Shown: positions 19,385-28,576, numbered from the stretch's first letter. The stretch is 64,000 bases of DNA from an uncultured Actinomyces sp. (GCA_938014245.1 CALLSD010000004.1:1-64000); one strand, 5' to 3'. The notes: generated from the sequence alone by a model not told the origin. Numbers and translations are program-made.

Positions 19385-19935
19385 GCCAGCAATCCCTTCA
19401 TGTCGTGAGTGGGGGTCGCCGCAAGCGCTGCAGCCTCAGCCTTGCGTGCGATTTCGCGACGGTGCGCCCCCAGCGGCTCGCTACCGATCTGCTCACGCAG
19501 GGTGAGGATTGCGTGAATCAGCGCCTCGGGACGAGGCGGGCAGCCGGGAAGGTACACATCGACGGGAACGATGTGGTCGCATCCCTGGACGACGGCGTAG
19601 TTATTGAACATGCCGCCCGAAGATGCGCAAGCTCCCATGGAGATGACCCACTTGGGGTCAGCCATTGAGTCATAGACACGGCGAATAACCGGGGCCATCT
19701 TATGGGAGACTCGTCCGGAGACGATCATGAGGTCGGAGTGACGCGGCGAAGCGCGGAAAACTTCCAGGCCGAAACGCGACATGTCGAAACGCGGAGTTCC
19801 GGCTGCCATCATTTCAATTGCGCAGCACGCCAAGCCCATGGTGACCGGCCACTGACTGTGCTTTCGAGCAAGACCGAGGATTTTCTCCATGCTTGCCAGG
19901 GCAATGCCTGCAGGCAGGCTCTCTTCAATTCCCAT
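19381..19935 (-). CDS. nuoB: NADH-quinone oxidoreductase subunit B
   Basis: Carrier of cluster N2, the last electron donor to menaquinone, 184 residues. The ligands are all visible: the tandem Cys37-Cys38 in GLACCAIEMM, Cys103 in GACASSGG and Cys132 in GCPPRPEA. ATG 19935 lies 15 bases after the nuoA stop. The C-terminal tail after about 155 is basic and Ala-rich. Normal length. Confidence 0.97.
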   Translation of the reverse strand: MGIEESLPAGIALASMEKILGLARKHSQWPVTMGLACCAIEMMAAGTPRFDMSRFGLEVFRASPRHSDLMIVSGRVSHKMAPVIRRVYDSMADPKWVISMGACASSGGMFNNYAVVQGCDHIVPVDVYLPGCPPRPEALIHAILTLREQIGSEPLGAHRREIARKAEAAALAATPTHDMKGLLA

Positions 19936-19950
19936 TGTTTTCCTCTTACC

Positions 19951-20322
19951 TCAGTAATCCAGTCCGCCGCGGCGCCATTCGTAGATATAGGGGACGGTGA
20001 TCACCGCGATGAAGGTCAGCATGGCGACCAATCCGAAAAGTCCCAGCTGGTTGAAGCTGACGGCCCACGGGTACATGAACACCACTTCGATGTCGAAGAC
20101 AATGAATGTCATAGCGACCAGGTAGTAGCGAACGGGGAAGCGTCCGCGTTCCAGGTGCTGTTCGGTGGGGTCGATACCGCATTCGTAGTTGTCGGCCTTC
20201 GTCCGGTTCTTCCGTGTCGGCCCCAGAATTGCGGATGCGCCCAGCCCGCCAAGCGCAAGGACCATGGCGGCTGCGGCCATGATCAGCAGCGGAACATAGG
20301 GATTGGTCATCGTTCCTCCCAC
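19951..20322 (-). CDS. nuoA: NADH-quinone oxidoreductase subunit A
   Basis: ND3-type membrane subunit, 123 residues, with three helices. The conserved loop YECGIDPTEQHLERGRFPV lies near 46-64, and FIVFDIEVVFMYPWAV near 73-88 holds the membrane acidic residues. It is the first nuo gene, 22 bases after the geranylgeranyl-reductase-like gene, so the promoter is probably upstream of that gene. Confidence 0.97.
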   Translation of the reverse strand: MGGTMTNPYVPLLIMAAAAMVLALGGLGASAILGPTRKNRTKADNYECGIDPTEQHLERGRFPVRYYLVAMTFIVFDIEVVFMYPWAVSFNQLGLFGLVAMLTFIAVITVPYIYEWRRGGLDY

Positions 20323-20344
20323 ATCGGGTGTACCTTCGTGGCCA

Positions 20345-21622
20345 TCATGCTGATGGCACCATCTTGGATAGGGTCGTAATCAGTCGGTCATCGAAATCGC
20401 CGCCTTGGCGTTCGAATCCATCCGACAGAAGCTTGTGAACCAAGGTCATCAGGCGCGGGATGGGCAGACCGTAGGTCGTGCACAGACGCATGATCTTGGG
20501 GTTTTCAATGAGTCGAACAAAGACGCGCCCAAGCTGGTAGTAGCCGCCGTACTCGTTGCGAACTCGCTGCGGGTAGGCACTCATCGCGCGGTCTACTCCC
20601 GCCCGATGAGTACGCGAAAGAGCCTGAGCCATCGCTTCGGCAGCGTAGCGCCCCGCCTTCATCGCAGGTGCGATTCCTTCACCGTTAAAGGGCGAAACCA
20701 TTCCACCGGCGTCCCCGACAAGAAGGAATCCATTGGTGTAGTGAGGCTTGCGGTTCAAGCTCATGGGAAGTGCTGCACTACGGAGCTGGCCGATCTGGTT
20801 TTCGCGGGTGAATCCCCATTCCTCGGGGAGGTTGGCAACCCACTGCTCAAAAACCTGGCGATAGGGCAGGCTTGTTGCGCTGGCCGTTGAAGATACCGAT
20901 CCCAGTCCAACGTTGACGATTCCGTCCCCCATGGGGAAAATCCACCCGTATCCGGGCAGAAGATCGGAGCGTCCGGGTTCTCCGGCCCACAGTTCCAGGT
21001 GGGATTCCATCCATTCTTCGTTTCCACGAGGGCTACGGAAGTAGGTGCGCGCAGCAACTCCCATGGGACGTTTGGGATTCTTTTCAATTCCGAGGCGGGT
21101 GGCGACCTTTGCGGACACTCCCCCGGCGTCGACGACCAACTTGGCGCGGATGGTCACATCTTCGGTGTTTGCACCACGGCCTCGGCGCGCGCGGACGCCA
21201 CACACCCGGTGGGCAGAATCTTGGATCACCTCGGTGACGGTCAGTTCTTCTTCGAGGCGAGCTCCCGCACTTTGCGCGCGCTGGACCAGCGCGTGATCGA
21301 GTTCCATACGTGCTCGAGTCATTCCGTATCCGGGAAGCGAGGCCTGATCGGGCCACTCCATGTGGATTGTGTGGCCGCCTCCAATGACCGTCAGACCGCG
21401 GTTTCGCGCCCAACCAGAAGTATCAACACCCATGAGGATGAGCTCTTGAACGGCAGAGGGAGTCAGGCCATCACCGCAGATCTTGTCACGCGGGAAACGC
21501 GCCTTGTCGACAAGGAGGACATCAATTCCAAGGGTCGCCAGATGGTAAGCGGTCGATGCACCGCCGGGGCCGGCGCCGACTACGACGACGTCGGCACTCA
21601 TGTCCTGGGCCTGCTGGCTCAC
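20345..21622 (-). CDS. Geranylgeranyl reductase family flavoprotein, likely menaquinone isoprenyl reductase (MenJ-like)
   Basis: FAD-dependent oxidoreductase of about 425 residues. A dinucleotide fold VVVVGAGPGGAST lies near the N-terminus, followed by the family motif RDKICGDGLTPSAV and a second FAD contact, LLVGDAGGMVSPFNGEGI. Relatives hydrogenate isoprenoid double bonds; mycobacterial MenJ saturates one in the menaquinone tail. Placement directly ahead of nuoA, with a polyprenyl synthase after nuoN, makes a menaquinone substrate likely. The start is uncertain. GTG 21622 has AGGAGG four bases upstream; ATG 21601 and ATG 21643 are alternatives with weaker sites. Confidence 0.86.
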   Translation of the reverse strand: MSQQAQDMSADVVVVGAGPGGASTAYHLATLGIDVLLVDKARFPRDKICGDGLTPSAVQELILMGVDTSGWARNRGLTVIGGGHTIHMEWPDQASLPGYGMTRARMELDHALVQRAQSAGARLEEELTVTEVIQDSAHRVCGVRARRGRGANTEDVTIRAKLVVDAGGVSAKVATRLGIEKNPKRPMGVAARTYFRSPRGNEEWMESHLELWAGEPGRSDLLPGYGWIFPMGDGIVNVGLGSVSSTASATSLPYRQVFEQWVANLPEEWGFTRENQIGQLRSAALPMSLNRKPHYTNGFLLVGDAGGMVSPFNGEGIAPAMKAGRYAAEAMAQALSRTHRAGVDRAMSAYPQRVRNEYGGYYQLGRVFVRLIENPKIMRLCTTYGLPIPRLMTLVHKLLSDGFERQGGDFDDRLITTLSKMVPSA

Positions 21623-21643
21623 CACTCCTCCTGAACGCTCCAT

Positions 21644-22073
21644 AAAGCACCTGAATGTAATCAGGGTCCACTAGACGACGATAGTCACAGCGTCCACAAA
21701 GGGCTGAAGAACGCCAAAAAGTCCGTGAGCACAACACTTTGGGGCCGTGAGCGAGCGCACACCCTTATTTAATTTACGCACATGCACGTTGCGTTAATGA
21801 TCCGAAGAGATAGATCGGGAGAAAACTGCACTTTCTCGCAGCTCTTGAGAGCACGTCCAGTTGCGACTCAGGAGTCTCCAATCACCTGCTCTCCGCCGCA
21901 GATTCCCCCAGTTCTTTTCCAGCCAAAAACCGCAGATCACGCGGGTCCTGTCCACCCTGAGCACAGTACGGAGCAAGCTTCGATAGATATTGTTGCTCAG
22001 CGCGCATAAAAGGCCAAGGAAACGACATTTTCGTGAGCACCACACTCACCCGAGCGAAAGACCTCTTTTGACG
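21644..22073. promoter_or_regulatory. Divergent intergenic region ahead of the menJ-nuo operon and the DUF4832 gene
   Basis: The largest gene-free stretch in the window (about 430 bases). It must hold the promoter of the long menJ-nuo transcript on the minus strand and that of the secreted-protein gene on the plus strand. An AT-rich patch lies at 21765-21778. I cannot assign -35/-10 boxes with confidence, and I see no tRNA, repeat or conserved small gene. Confidence 0.5.
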
Positions 22074-23741
22074 ATGAGAAAACTCAGCGCATGTGCACTC
22101 GCAAGCGCACTCACAGCCTCGATCTTTGTTGCCTCACTCCCCGCAGAAGCAAACGAGGGACCAGGCGAAGGACAATGGCAGGAGCTTGCCAGTGCAGACG
22201 CTCCCATTTCTAATCCTCTTAAAGGTTTTCTCCCATTTGCTCCCGAGGACGGAAGCGAGCCGGATCTCGCTGATCACCCACTCCCCTACACGATGGAGTT
22301 CGCACTATTCCCAGTCAACTCTGTTGTCACTAACAAGGGCACATACAACTGGGAAAAAGTCGATAAGATGCTGGACTCCATTGCGAGCCGCGGACACCAG
22401 ACAGTTCTCCGTTTCTACCTCGACTGTCCCAAGAAGGAGAGCGGCGTCCCCACTTATCTCATCAAAGAAGGCATCGATACATCGCGTCACTACAGCGTTT
22501 ACGGGAATACCGATTCTTTCTCGCCCAACTACGACGACCCTCGAATCCAAGAGATGCTCGTCGATTTCATCAAAGAATTCGGCCAGAAATACGACGGCGA
22601 TCCGCGCATTGGCTACATCACTGCCGGCCTGATCGGTTTCTGGGGAGAAGACCACACATACCCCATGAACGGAGAGAAGAGTCCGGAGAATCCAAGGGGG
22701 GAAAACTGGATGCCCTCCAGCGAAACCCGCGCGCGCCTCGTCGAAGCATGGGACGAGGCTTTTGACACGACTCCCATTCAGTTCCGTAACCCAACCGCCG
22801 CTACGAAAGCCCACCACATGGGCTATCACGACGATTCCTTCGCCTACTCAACCCTTCCCAACGTCAGCTGGCACTTCCTGTCGCATCTCAAGAAGAACGG
22901 GGAAGAAAGCGCGTGGCAACAGGTCCCCATCGGGGGCGAGCTCTACCCTTCACTCCAGACCTGCATTTTCTCCGAGCCCCTCAACTGCCCGGATCTTGAA
23001 AAAGAAAAAGCGCAGGGACGCAACTACGATGTCGTAACTTCCATCCAGGAAAGCCATGCAACATGGCTCATCAACCACAATGGATTCAGCATCGGTTACA
23101 CGGGTGAAGACCACGAGCGCGCCGCTGGAGCGAGTGCTCTGATGGGTTACACATTGCAGGCGAAGAAAACTCGCCTGAGTACACAAGGGGCTTCTGTCAC
23201 CGTCGAAACAGAGATCACCAATATCGGCCTTGCGCCTTTCTACGCCTCGTGGCCCATTGAGTTCGCCTTGGTGAACTCGCAGGGGCGCATTGTTTCATCG
23301 ACTCGCATCGACTCGCCTCTGCCTTCTCTTGAGCCGCAAACTTCCACCATCGTCGAGGCCACGCTCAACGTCGACGGAAAATCGGCAGTTTCCCCCGCAC
23401 CACGTTCCGCTTCGGATAATGAACTTACCGCGGTTGTGCGCGTCGTGAACCCCCTACCCAATGGCGTTCCACTTGCTTTCGCAAACGAGGCAATGGGGGA
23501 AACTCTTCCCGGATACCTCAGCCTTGGGAAAATCTCCCCTTCCGCGCAGGAGCCTTCCACACATGAGCAAAGCGATACTCATCCTTCTCCCACGGCTCCG
23601 GCCTCGGCAAGAGATAGGGAAAGCACCCCGGATAGCTCCGGCAAGCTCGCGCGCACGGGAAGGATTAACGCCGCACTGGAGAGCATTTTCGCTTTCCTGG
23701 CGAAGATTGTCTCTTCCTTCAGTGGCTACACATTCGGCTAG
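22074..23741 (+). CDS. Secreted DUF4874/DUF4832 protein with LAxTG-like C-terminus
   Basis: 555 residues. A signal peptide (1-26, basic start, hydrophobic core, cleavage likely after AEA) is followed by a DUF4874-type segment beginning ISNPLKGFLPF, with YNWEKVDKMLDSIASRGH and GYITAGLIGFWGEDHTYP. A DUF4832-like part follows to about residue 480, then a Ser/Thr/Pro-rich stretch. LARTG at 525-529 resembles a class E sortase motif (LAxTG). However, the 26 residues after it are only weakly hydrophobic and lack a basic tail, so anchoring is doubtful. The fold is TIM-barrel-like and probably carbohydrate-active; the substrate is unknown. Start at ATG 22074, chosen for the signal peptide; no good ribosome site precedes it. 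Confidence 0.82.
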   Translation: MRKLSACALASALTASIFVASLPAEANEGPGEGQWQELASADAPISNPLKGFLPFAPEDGSEPDLADHPLPYTMEFALFPVNSVVTNKGTYNWEKVDKMLDSIASRGHQTVLRFYLDCPKKESGVPTYLIKEGIDTSRHYSVYGNTDSFSPNYDDPRIQEMLVDFIKEFGQKYDGDPRIGYITAGLIGFWGEDHTYPMNGEKSPENPRGENWMPSSETRARLVEAWDEAFDTTPIQFRNPTAATKAHHMGYHDDSFAYSTLPNVSWHFLSHLKKNGEESAWQQVPIGGELYPSLQTCIFSEPLNCPDLEKEKAQGRNYDVVTSIQESHATWLINHNGFSIGYTGEDHERAAGASALMGYTLQAKKTRLSTQGASVTVETEITNIGLAPFYASWPIEFALVNSQGRIVSSTRIDSPLPSLEPQTSTIVEATLNVDGKSAVSPAPRSASDNELTAVVRVVNPLPNGVPLAFANEAMGETLPGYLSLGKISPSAQEPSTHEQSDTHPSPTAPASARDRESTPDSSGKLARTGRINAALESIFAFLAKIVSSFSGYTFG

Positions 23742-23767
23742 CCTCTAGCCGTTCGTCACGCGAATCT

Positions 23768-24952
23768 TTACCGGTGGCCTCGCTCTTGATTGCCCTCAAA
23801 ATAGGCAGCAATGTGCGGGGCCACCCGCGGTACATCGAAGGGAATATTGCCCTCGCGTAGCGACTTTGTTGCAAGGACCCCTGCGGCAACGGCCTCGCGC
23901 GCACCCAAAGGGGTCGTATCTGTTTGATCTCCGTGAGCAACAAAACGTAAGAATTCGTCCATTGTTGCGACGTCGGCATCATCGTGACCACGAGCATCAC
24001 CTCGGATCGGAATTTCAATGTCACCTTGAGGCTCCCAGCGACTCCGGTGCTTCCACACCCGCACCACTCCGCCGTCACCGTCACCGAAGTTCTCTGCGCG
24101 CCCTAGGGTTCCAATGACGGTGTAGTTTCTCCAGTAATCCGGAGTGAAGTGGCACTGCTCGTAGGAAATCATGGTTCCTGAGACCTGTCTCATCATGAAC
24201 ATCGAGAGGTCTTCAACGTCGATGACGGGGTTGAGTCCCGTGAGGGATTCCGGCGGCCAGTTTTCATAGGAAAACCAGTCACTCATGACGCGATCGCTGC
24301 GCTGGCCACTGCGATCTGTGAGTTTTCCGTAGACCATGAGGTCCCCCATTCCGACGACCCGCTCGGGGACAGAATCGGAGAGCCAATTCATCACGTCAAT
24401 ATCGTGTGCGGCCTTTTGCAAGAGCAAGCCTGTCGTACGGCTGCGATCAGCGTGCCAATCCTTGAAGTAGTAGTCGCCGCCGTTTCCCACGAAGTGCCGG
24501 CACCAGATCGCACGGACCTCGCCGATCAACCCATCGCGAATAACTTGGCGCAGGATTCGGACAACGGCCATATGGCGCATATTGTGTCCAACGTACAGTG
24601 GTGTCTTTGTGCGAAACGCGGTCTCAAGGACGCGATCGGCACCTTCAATAGTGATGGCGATGGGCTTTTCCAAGTAGACTCCAACCCCGGCTTCTAGCAG
24701 CTGGCATGTGATGTCTTCGTGAGTGTCATCGGGGCTGGTGACGATTGCTGCATCGATTCCCAGGCGAAGAAGCTCTTCCAGGCTTTCTACCCACGGATGG
24801 TCGCCAAGGATTTCACGAGCGCGCTCTCGCATTGCGGGGTTGGGATCACACCCGCCGACTATCTCAGCAGACACTGTGGAATCCTGACAGTTCTTGGCGA
24901 TGGTGCATCGCGCTCCCAATCCGATGATTCCGACGCGCAGTGGTGTGGACAT
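23768..24952 (-). CDS. Gfo/Idh/MocA family oxidoreductase
   Basis: NAD(P)-dependent sugar or polyol oxidoreductase family, 394 residues. The Rossmann motif VGIIGLGARC lies at the N-terminus. YLEKPIA holds the catalytic-type Lys of the EKP motif, and AAHDIDVMNWL is the usual helical HD motif. ATG 24952 has GGAG five bases upstream; the GTG five codons earlier lacks a site. Cytoplasmic. The substrate cannot be told. It is 10 kb from the glycan locus and in a different orientation context, so a link is only a guess. I considered GH109 glycosidases, which share the fold, but saw no specific support. Confidence 0.88.
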   Translation of the reverse strand: MSTPLRVGIIGLGARCTIAKNCQDSTVSAEIVGGCDPNPAMRERAREILGDHPWVESLEELLRLGIDAAIVTSPDDTHEDITCQLLEAGVGVYLEKPIAITIEGADRVLETAFRTKTPLYVGHNMRHMAVVRILRQVIRDGLIGEVRAIWCRHFVGNGGDYYFKDWHADRSRTTGLLLQKAAHDIDVMNWLSDSVPERVVGMGDLMVYGKLTDRSGQRSDRVMSDWFSYENWPPESLTGLNPVIDVEDLSMFMMRQVSGTMISYEQCHFTPDYWRNYTVIGTLGRAENFGDGDGGVVRVWKHRSRWEPQGDIEIPIRGDARGHDDADVATMDEFLRFVAHGDQTDTTPLGAREAVAAGVLATKSLREGNIPFDVPRVAPHIAAYFEGNQERGHR

Positions 24953-25021
24953 GAAGGCTCCATTCACACAGTCTTCTTCGACTCCCCCATTATGCGCTCC
25001 GCGTGAGGGCCCATAAAAGGA

Positions 25022-25059
25022 TCCGGCCGCTTGCAGTCCACACTCTGCAAACGACCGGA
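25022..25059 (-). terminator. Terminator hairpin after menG
   Basis: A stem of about 15 base pairs (two G-U pairs on the transcript) around the eight-base loop at 25037-25044. Arms are CCGGCCGCTTGCAG and CTGCAAACGACCGG on the plus strand. Read on the minus strand it follows the menG stop by 16 bases and is followed by TCCTTTTA. Good intrinsic-type terminator. Confidence 0.78.
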
Positions 25060-25075
25060 AGTCTTCCGCGCCCCT

Positions 25076-25792
25076 CTAGGCCTTGGTGGCTCGATGAAGG
25101 GCAACGATCCCGCCCGTGAGGTAGCGGTAGTGCACATCGCTCCACCCGGCCTCGGCAATCAAGGTTGCAACTTCGGGAGCATCCGGCCAGTCAAGGATCG
25201 ACTCAGCCAAGTAGTCGTAGGCAACATCGTCTGAGGACGCAAAGCGCGCAACCAGCGGCATCACATACTGAAGGTGCAGCGAGTAACCGGCGCGCAGAAG
25301 CGCCGATGTTGGCGTTGAAAACTCGCAGACAAGCAAACGTCCACCCGGACGCGTCACGCGAGACATTTCTTCCAAGGCGCGCTTCGGATCGGGCACATTT
25401 CGCAGCCCGTAGGAAATTGTGACCGCGTCGAAAGTATTGTCGTCGAAGGGAAGGTTCATGGCATCGCCCTGAACGAAATCAACCTCGGGGTGGCGAGCGC
25501 GTCCCACTTCAATCATTCCGGCCGAGAGATCGCATGCCACAACGCGAGCACCACTGCGCGCGATCGCCACCGATGACGCGCCTGTCCCTGCGGCAAGGTC
25601 CAAAATGTAGTCGGAGGGCTTGGGTTTGAGTGCCGCGGTCAGCGCCTTCATCCACACAAAATTCATCCCGCCGCTGAGCAGAGCGTTCATCACGTCGTAG
25701 CGCTGGGAGACGTCGTCGAACATCGCAGCTACTTCGTCTTGAGACTTTCCAAGATCGGCGCGGCGCGGCTGAGAGGAAGTGTGTGCACTCAT
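25076..25792 (-). CDS. menG: Demethylmenaquinone methyltransferase
   Basis: UbiE/MenG class I SAM methyltransferase, 238 residues, last step of menaquinone synthesis. Signatures are FDDVSQRYDVMNALLSGG near 25-42, the SAM loop DLAAGTGASSVAIA near 62-75, YGLRNVPDPKRALEEMSRVTRPGG, and FSTPTSALLRAGY. ATG 25792 lies 76 bases from the divergent menF start and has no Shine-Dalgarno sequence, so it may be leaderless or use an unusual leader. Ubiquinone is unlikely in this organism, so I call it menG. A terminator follows. Confidence 0.94.
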   Translation of the reverse strand: MSAHTSSQPRRADLGKSQDEVAAMFDDVSQRYDVMNALLSGGMNFVWMKALTAALKPKPSDYILDLAAGTGASSVAIARSGARVVACDLSAGMIEVGRARHPEVDFVQGDAMNLPFDDNTFDAVTISYGLRNVPDPKRALEEMSRVTRPGGRLLVCEFSTPTSALLRAGYSLHLQYVMPLVARFASSDDVAYDYLAESILDWPDAPEVATLIAEAGWSDVHYRYLTGGIVALHRATKA

Positions 25793-25868
25793 GTATCTAT
25801 TTTCCCATTTGTGCGTGTTTTAGGCACACTCAATCGCTCATCGACGCCCAGGGAATTAGCATTGACTC

Positions 25869-27155
25869 ATGCCCTCTCGACATTTCTCGACGATCCCGAC
25901 GCTGTATTGCTGGGTTGATCTTCTTGACCCTTCCAGCGAGTACGGGCGCGCGTCGATCTTCTCTTTGCTTCCCTCTTCAGGAGTATGCGCGTGGATCCGC
26001 GACGAGGCCATGGTCGGTTGGGGGAAAGCCTGGAGCTGGAAGCGGGGGAAGGATCGACCTCCTCTGGTTGAGGCCGGGGAAAATGCTGCGATCACCGAGG
26101 CCGCTCGCGTGTGGGATCTCCTGCGGGAAAAAGCCCAAGTTCATTGGGGTGAGGGGGCGCGCATTGCTTGGGGAAAAAGCCTCCCTACTCTTCCCTTTGC
26201 CTTTGTATCCTGTGCATTTGAAGACGATGGTGAGCGCACCCTCATCGTTCCGGAATTGACAGTCATCACCTCCGGTTCGCAGCGCTTTGTCATCGCCGCC
26301 TCGACTGACTCTCACGTGAAACCCGAATTTGCGCCGCCGACACGCCAGCACACGCTTCCTTCACATGTCGAGCAGTGCCCCGGCGCGATGAGCGAGGACC
26401 AGTGGCGCGGGGCTGTTGACGAGGTGATTGACGCACTGCGCAATGAAGAGGCCGCAAAAGTTGTGATGGCGCGCGACCTTACAATCAGCAGCGACGGCGA
26501 AATTAACGAGGCTGCCCTCGTTGAGAGTCTTCATGAGCGCTACCCGCAAACCTGGACTTTTTCCGTTGACGGATTGATCGGCGCAACCCCGGAAATGTTG
26601 GTTTCCTTGAAAGACGGGCACCTCCACTCGCGGGTCCTAGCAGGAAGCTGCCGTCCCGAAGATGCGGAAAAGCTCCCGCTATCTTTGAAAGATCGCTCCG
26701 AACATCTTTTCGCCCTTGAATCGGTTGTCGCAGCTCTTCTGCCCATTGCCCAGGACGTACGCGCACCCGCACGTCCCGAGGTCCTCGTACTCCCCAATAT
26801 CGCTCACTTGTGTTCCGATGTTGACGCATCTTTTCCCGAAGGCTCTGTTCTCGATGCTGTCGCACAGTTGCATCCAACGGCTGCGGTATGCGGCACCCCC
26901 CTTGATGATGCTCTCGATCTCATTCACGCTCACGAGCGCATCGAACGAGGCCGTTACTCGGGGCCTGTGGGCTGGATTGACGGCGCCGGTAATGGCGAGT
27001 TTGGGATTGCTCTTCGTTGCGGTCAACTTGAAGATCACGGCCGCACCTTGCGAGTCTTCGCCGGCTGCGGAATCATGCCAGATTCCCTTTCGAGCAGCGA
27101 ATTTGAAGAGACTCAGACCAAGATGCGGCCGATTCTTGAGGTTTTAGGCGTCTAG
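25869..27155 (+). CDS. menF: Isochorismate synthase
   Basis: Chorismate-binding enzyme, 428 residues, converting chorismate to isochorismate for menaquinone. The conserved C-terminal half includes KVVMARDLTI, GATPEMLVSL, a release-type SRVLAGSCRP segment, LHPTAAVCGTPLDDAL and RYSGPVGWIDG, ending with AGCGIMPDSLSSSEFEETQ. The N-terminal 170 residues are variable. No ribosome site precedes ATG 25869, but TAGCAT lies six bases upstream, so the mRNA may be leaderless. It is divergent from menG. Its stop is one base from the convergent htrA stop. Confidence 0.93.
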   Translation: MPSRHFSTIPTLYCWVDLLDPSSEYGRASIFSLLPSSGVCAWIRDEAMVGWGKAWSWKRGKDRPPLVEAGENAAITEAARVWDLLREKAQVHWGEGARIAWGKSLPTLPFAFVSCAFEDDGERTLIVPELTVITSGSQRFVIAASTDSHVKPEFAPPTRQHTLPSHVEQCPGAMSEDQWRGAVDEVIDALRNEEAAKVVMARDLTISSDGEINEAALVESLHERYPQTWTFSVDGLIGATPEMLVSLKDGHLHSRVLAGSCRPEDAEKLPLSLKDRSEHLFALESVVAALLPIAQDVRAPARPEVLVLPNIAHLCSDVDASFPEGSVLDAVAQLHPTAAVCGTPLDDALDLIHAHERIERGRYSGPVGWIDGAGNGEFGIALRCGQLEDHGRTLRVFAGCGIMPDSLSSSEFEETQTKMRPILEVLGV

Positions 27156-27156
27156 C

Positions 27157-28533
27157 CTAGTTCTCCGACTGGAGTTTTACGTGGACGGTGTTCTCAACGC
27201 CGTCACGCACGTAGGTCACCTTGACTTCCTGGCCACCCATGTAGCGCCGCACGTATCCGACCAGGGATTGCGCCGATGAAACAGTGTTGTCGTCGACAGC
27301 CGTGATGACGTCCCCGGCCCTCAATCCAGCGGCTTCTGCGCCCGAGCCCTGAGTCACTGCGGAGATCTGCGCTCCCGCGCGAGTATCGTTTCCAACTCGC
27401 GCAGCACCCGTCGTAATGGAAACTCCCAGCCGGGCGTGGTCGACCGTGCCATTTTGGATGAGCTGATTGACAACGGAAACGACCAGGTCCGAGGGAATCG
27501 CAAAGCCTAGACCAATCGATCCCGCTTGAGAACTCGATGACGAGGACAGCGAGGCAATCGAGGAGTTAATTCCGATCACTTGCCCGTGCTCGTTGAAGAG
27601 AGGACCGCCAGAGTTACCGGGGTTGATCGAGGCGTCGACCTGAATTGCGTTCGTCGTCACCGCCTGGTTGTTTTGCTGTTGAAGCTGATTGAAGGGGTCT
27701 TTCGAATTGCCCTGGTCATTCGATTCGGAGGCCTGCACCTGGACGGGACGGTTAAGCGCCGAGATAATTCCAGTCGTTACGGTATTTGATAGGCCCAGGG
27801 GTGAACCGATCGCCATGACGGGCTGACCGACCTTGAGGTCGGAAGATTGACCGAATTGTGCGGCGACCAGATCCGAAGGCGGGTTGACCAGGCGAATCAC
27901 TGCGAGGTCTGTGCTTTGGTCAGTTCCAACGATTTTTGCTTCGTAGATTCGCCCGTCGGTCAGGGTGACTTGGATTCTTCCGCTTCCGTCGACGACCGAG
28001 GAGATGACGTGGTAGTTGGTGACGATGTTGCCGGAGGAATCAACGATCGCGCCTGATCCGACGCCGGAAGAGTTTTGCCCAGAGACGTTGATTGTCACGA
28101 CCGCGGGAGACACGGTTGCCGAAACCGCCTCCCAATCGACCGCAGTTCCAGCAGAGTTTGCTTGTGCAGGGGCGGAAGTCTGGCTGACCAAGGGGGTGGT
28201 AACAGAGGAACGCAGATTCTGGCCAAGTACCAGGGTTCCACCGGTTGCCATTCCGATACTGCAGACCATGGCGAGGAAGAGGGCTCCCCAGCCCGGGCCG
28301 CGCTTGACCGGAGTGGGCGCAACGGCAACCGGTGCTGCCTCTACAGTTTCTGCGCCGGTTTCCTCTGCCGAGGCGACCGGCGTACTCTGCGAAAAGCTTG
28401 CGTCACTAGCATCCGGAGCTGCGGGAGTTGGAAGGACAGGGCTAGGAGTTTCCGAGGCGTTTTGCTCGGGTGTTTCATTCATCTGCGGTTGGAAGCGTGC
28501 GCCGTCTTCGGGTGTGTTTTCGTCAGTATTCAT
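27157..28533 (-). CDS. HtrA/DegP-type membrane-anchored serine protease with PDZ domain
   Basis: 458 residues. An acidic, Pro/Ser/Thr-rich cytoplasmic part (1-78) precedes one membrane segment (about 81-104). A trypsin-like domain follows with the triad His175 (NYHVIS), Asp209 (STDLAVI) and Ser308 (PGNSGGP), then a PDZ domain (about 365-458, AGLRAGDVITAVDDNTV). This is the envelope quality-control protease layout of actinobacteria (PepD/HtrA type). ATG 28533 is used; a TTG two codons earlier is possible. It lies 43 bases after menD on the same strand. Its 3' end meets menF end to end. Confidence 0.93.
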   Translation of the reverse strand: MNTDENTPEDGARFQPQMNETPEQNASETPSPVLPTPAAPDASDASFSQSTPVASAEETGAETVEAAPVAVAPTPVKRGPGWGALFLAMVCSIGMATGGTLVLGQNLRSSVTTPLVSQTSAPAQANSAGTAVDWEAVSATVSPAVVTINVSGQNSSGVGSGAIVDSSGNIVTNYHVISSVVDGSGRIQVTLTDGRIYEAKIVGTDQSTDLAVIRLVNPPSDLVAAQFGQSSDLKVGQPVMAIGSPLGLSNTVTTGIISALNRPVQVQASESNDQGNSKDPFNQLQQQNNQAVTTNAIQVDASINPGNSGGPLFNEHGQVIGINSSIASLSSSSSSQAGSIGLGFAIPSDLVVSVVNQLIQNGTVDHARLGVSITTGAARVGNDTRAGAQISAVTQGSGAEAAGLRAGDVITAVDDNTVSSAQSLVGYVRRYMGGQEVKVTYVRDGVENTVHVKLQSEN

Positions 28534-28576
28534 CGCCAACCCATTTCAATCGTTATCAATTTGTTACATTAGCATG

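Noticed and set aside
23768..24952. GH109 alpha-N-acetylgalactosaminidase
   Set aside because: Tempting near a GalNAc-type locus, since GH109 shares the Gfo/Idh/MocA fold, but no GH109-specific feature is recognised and it is 10 kb away.
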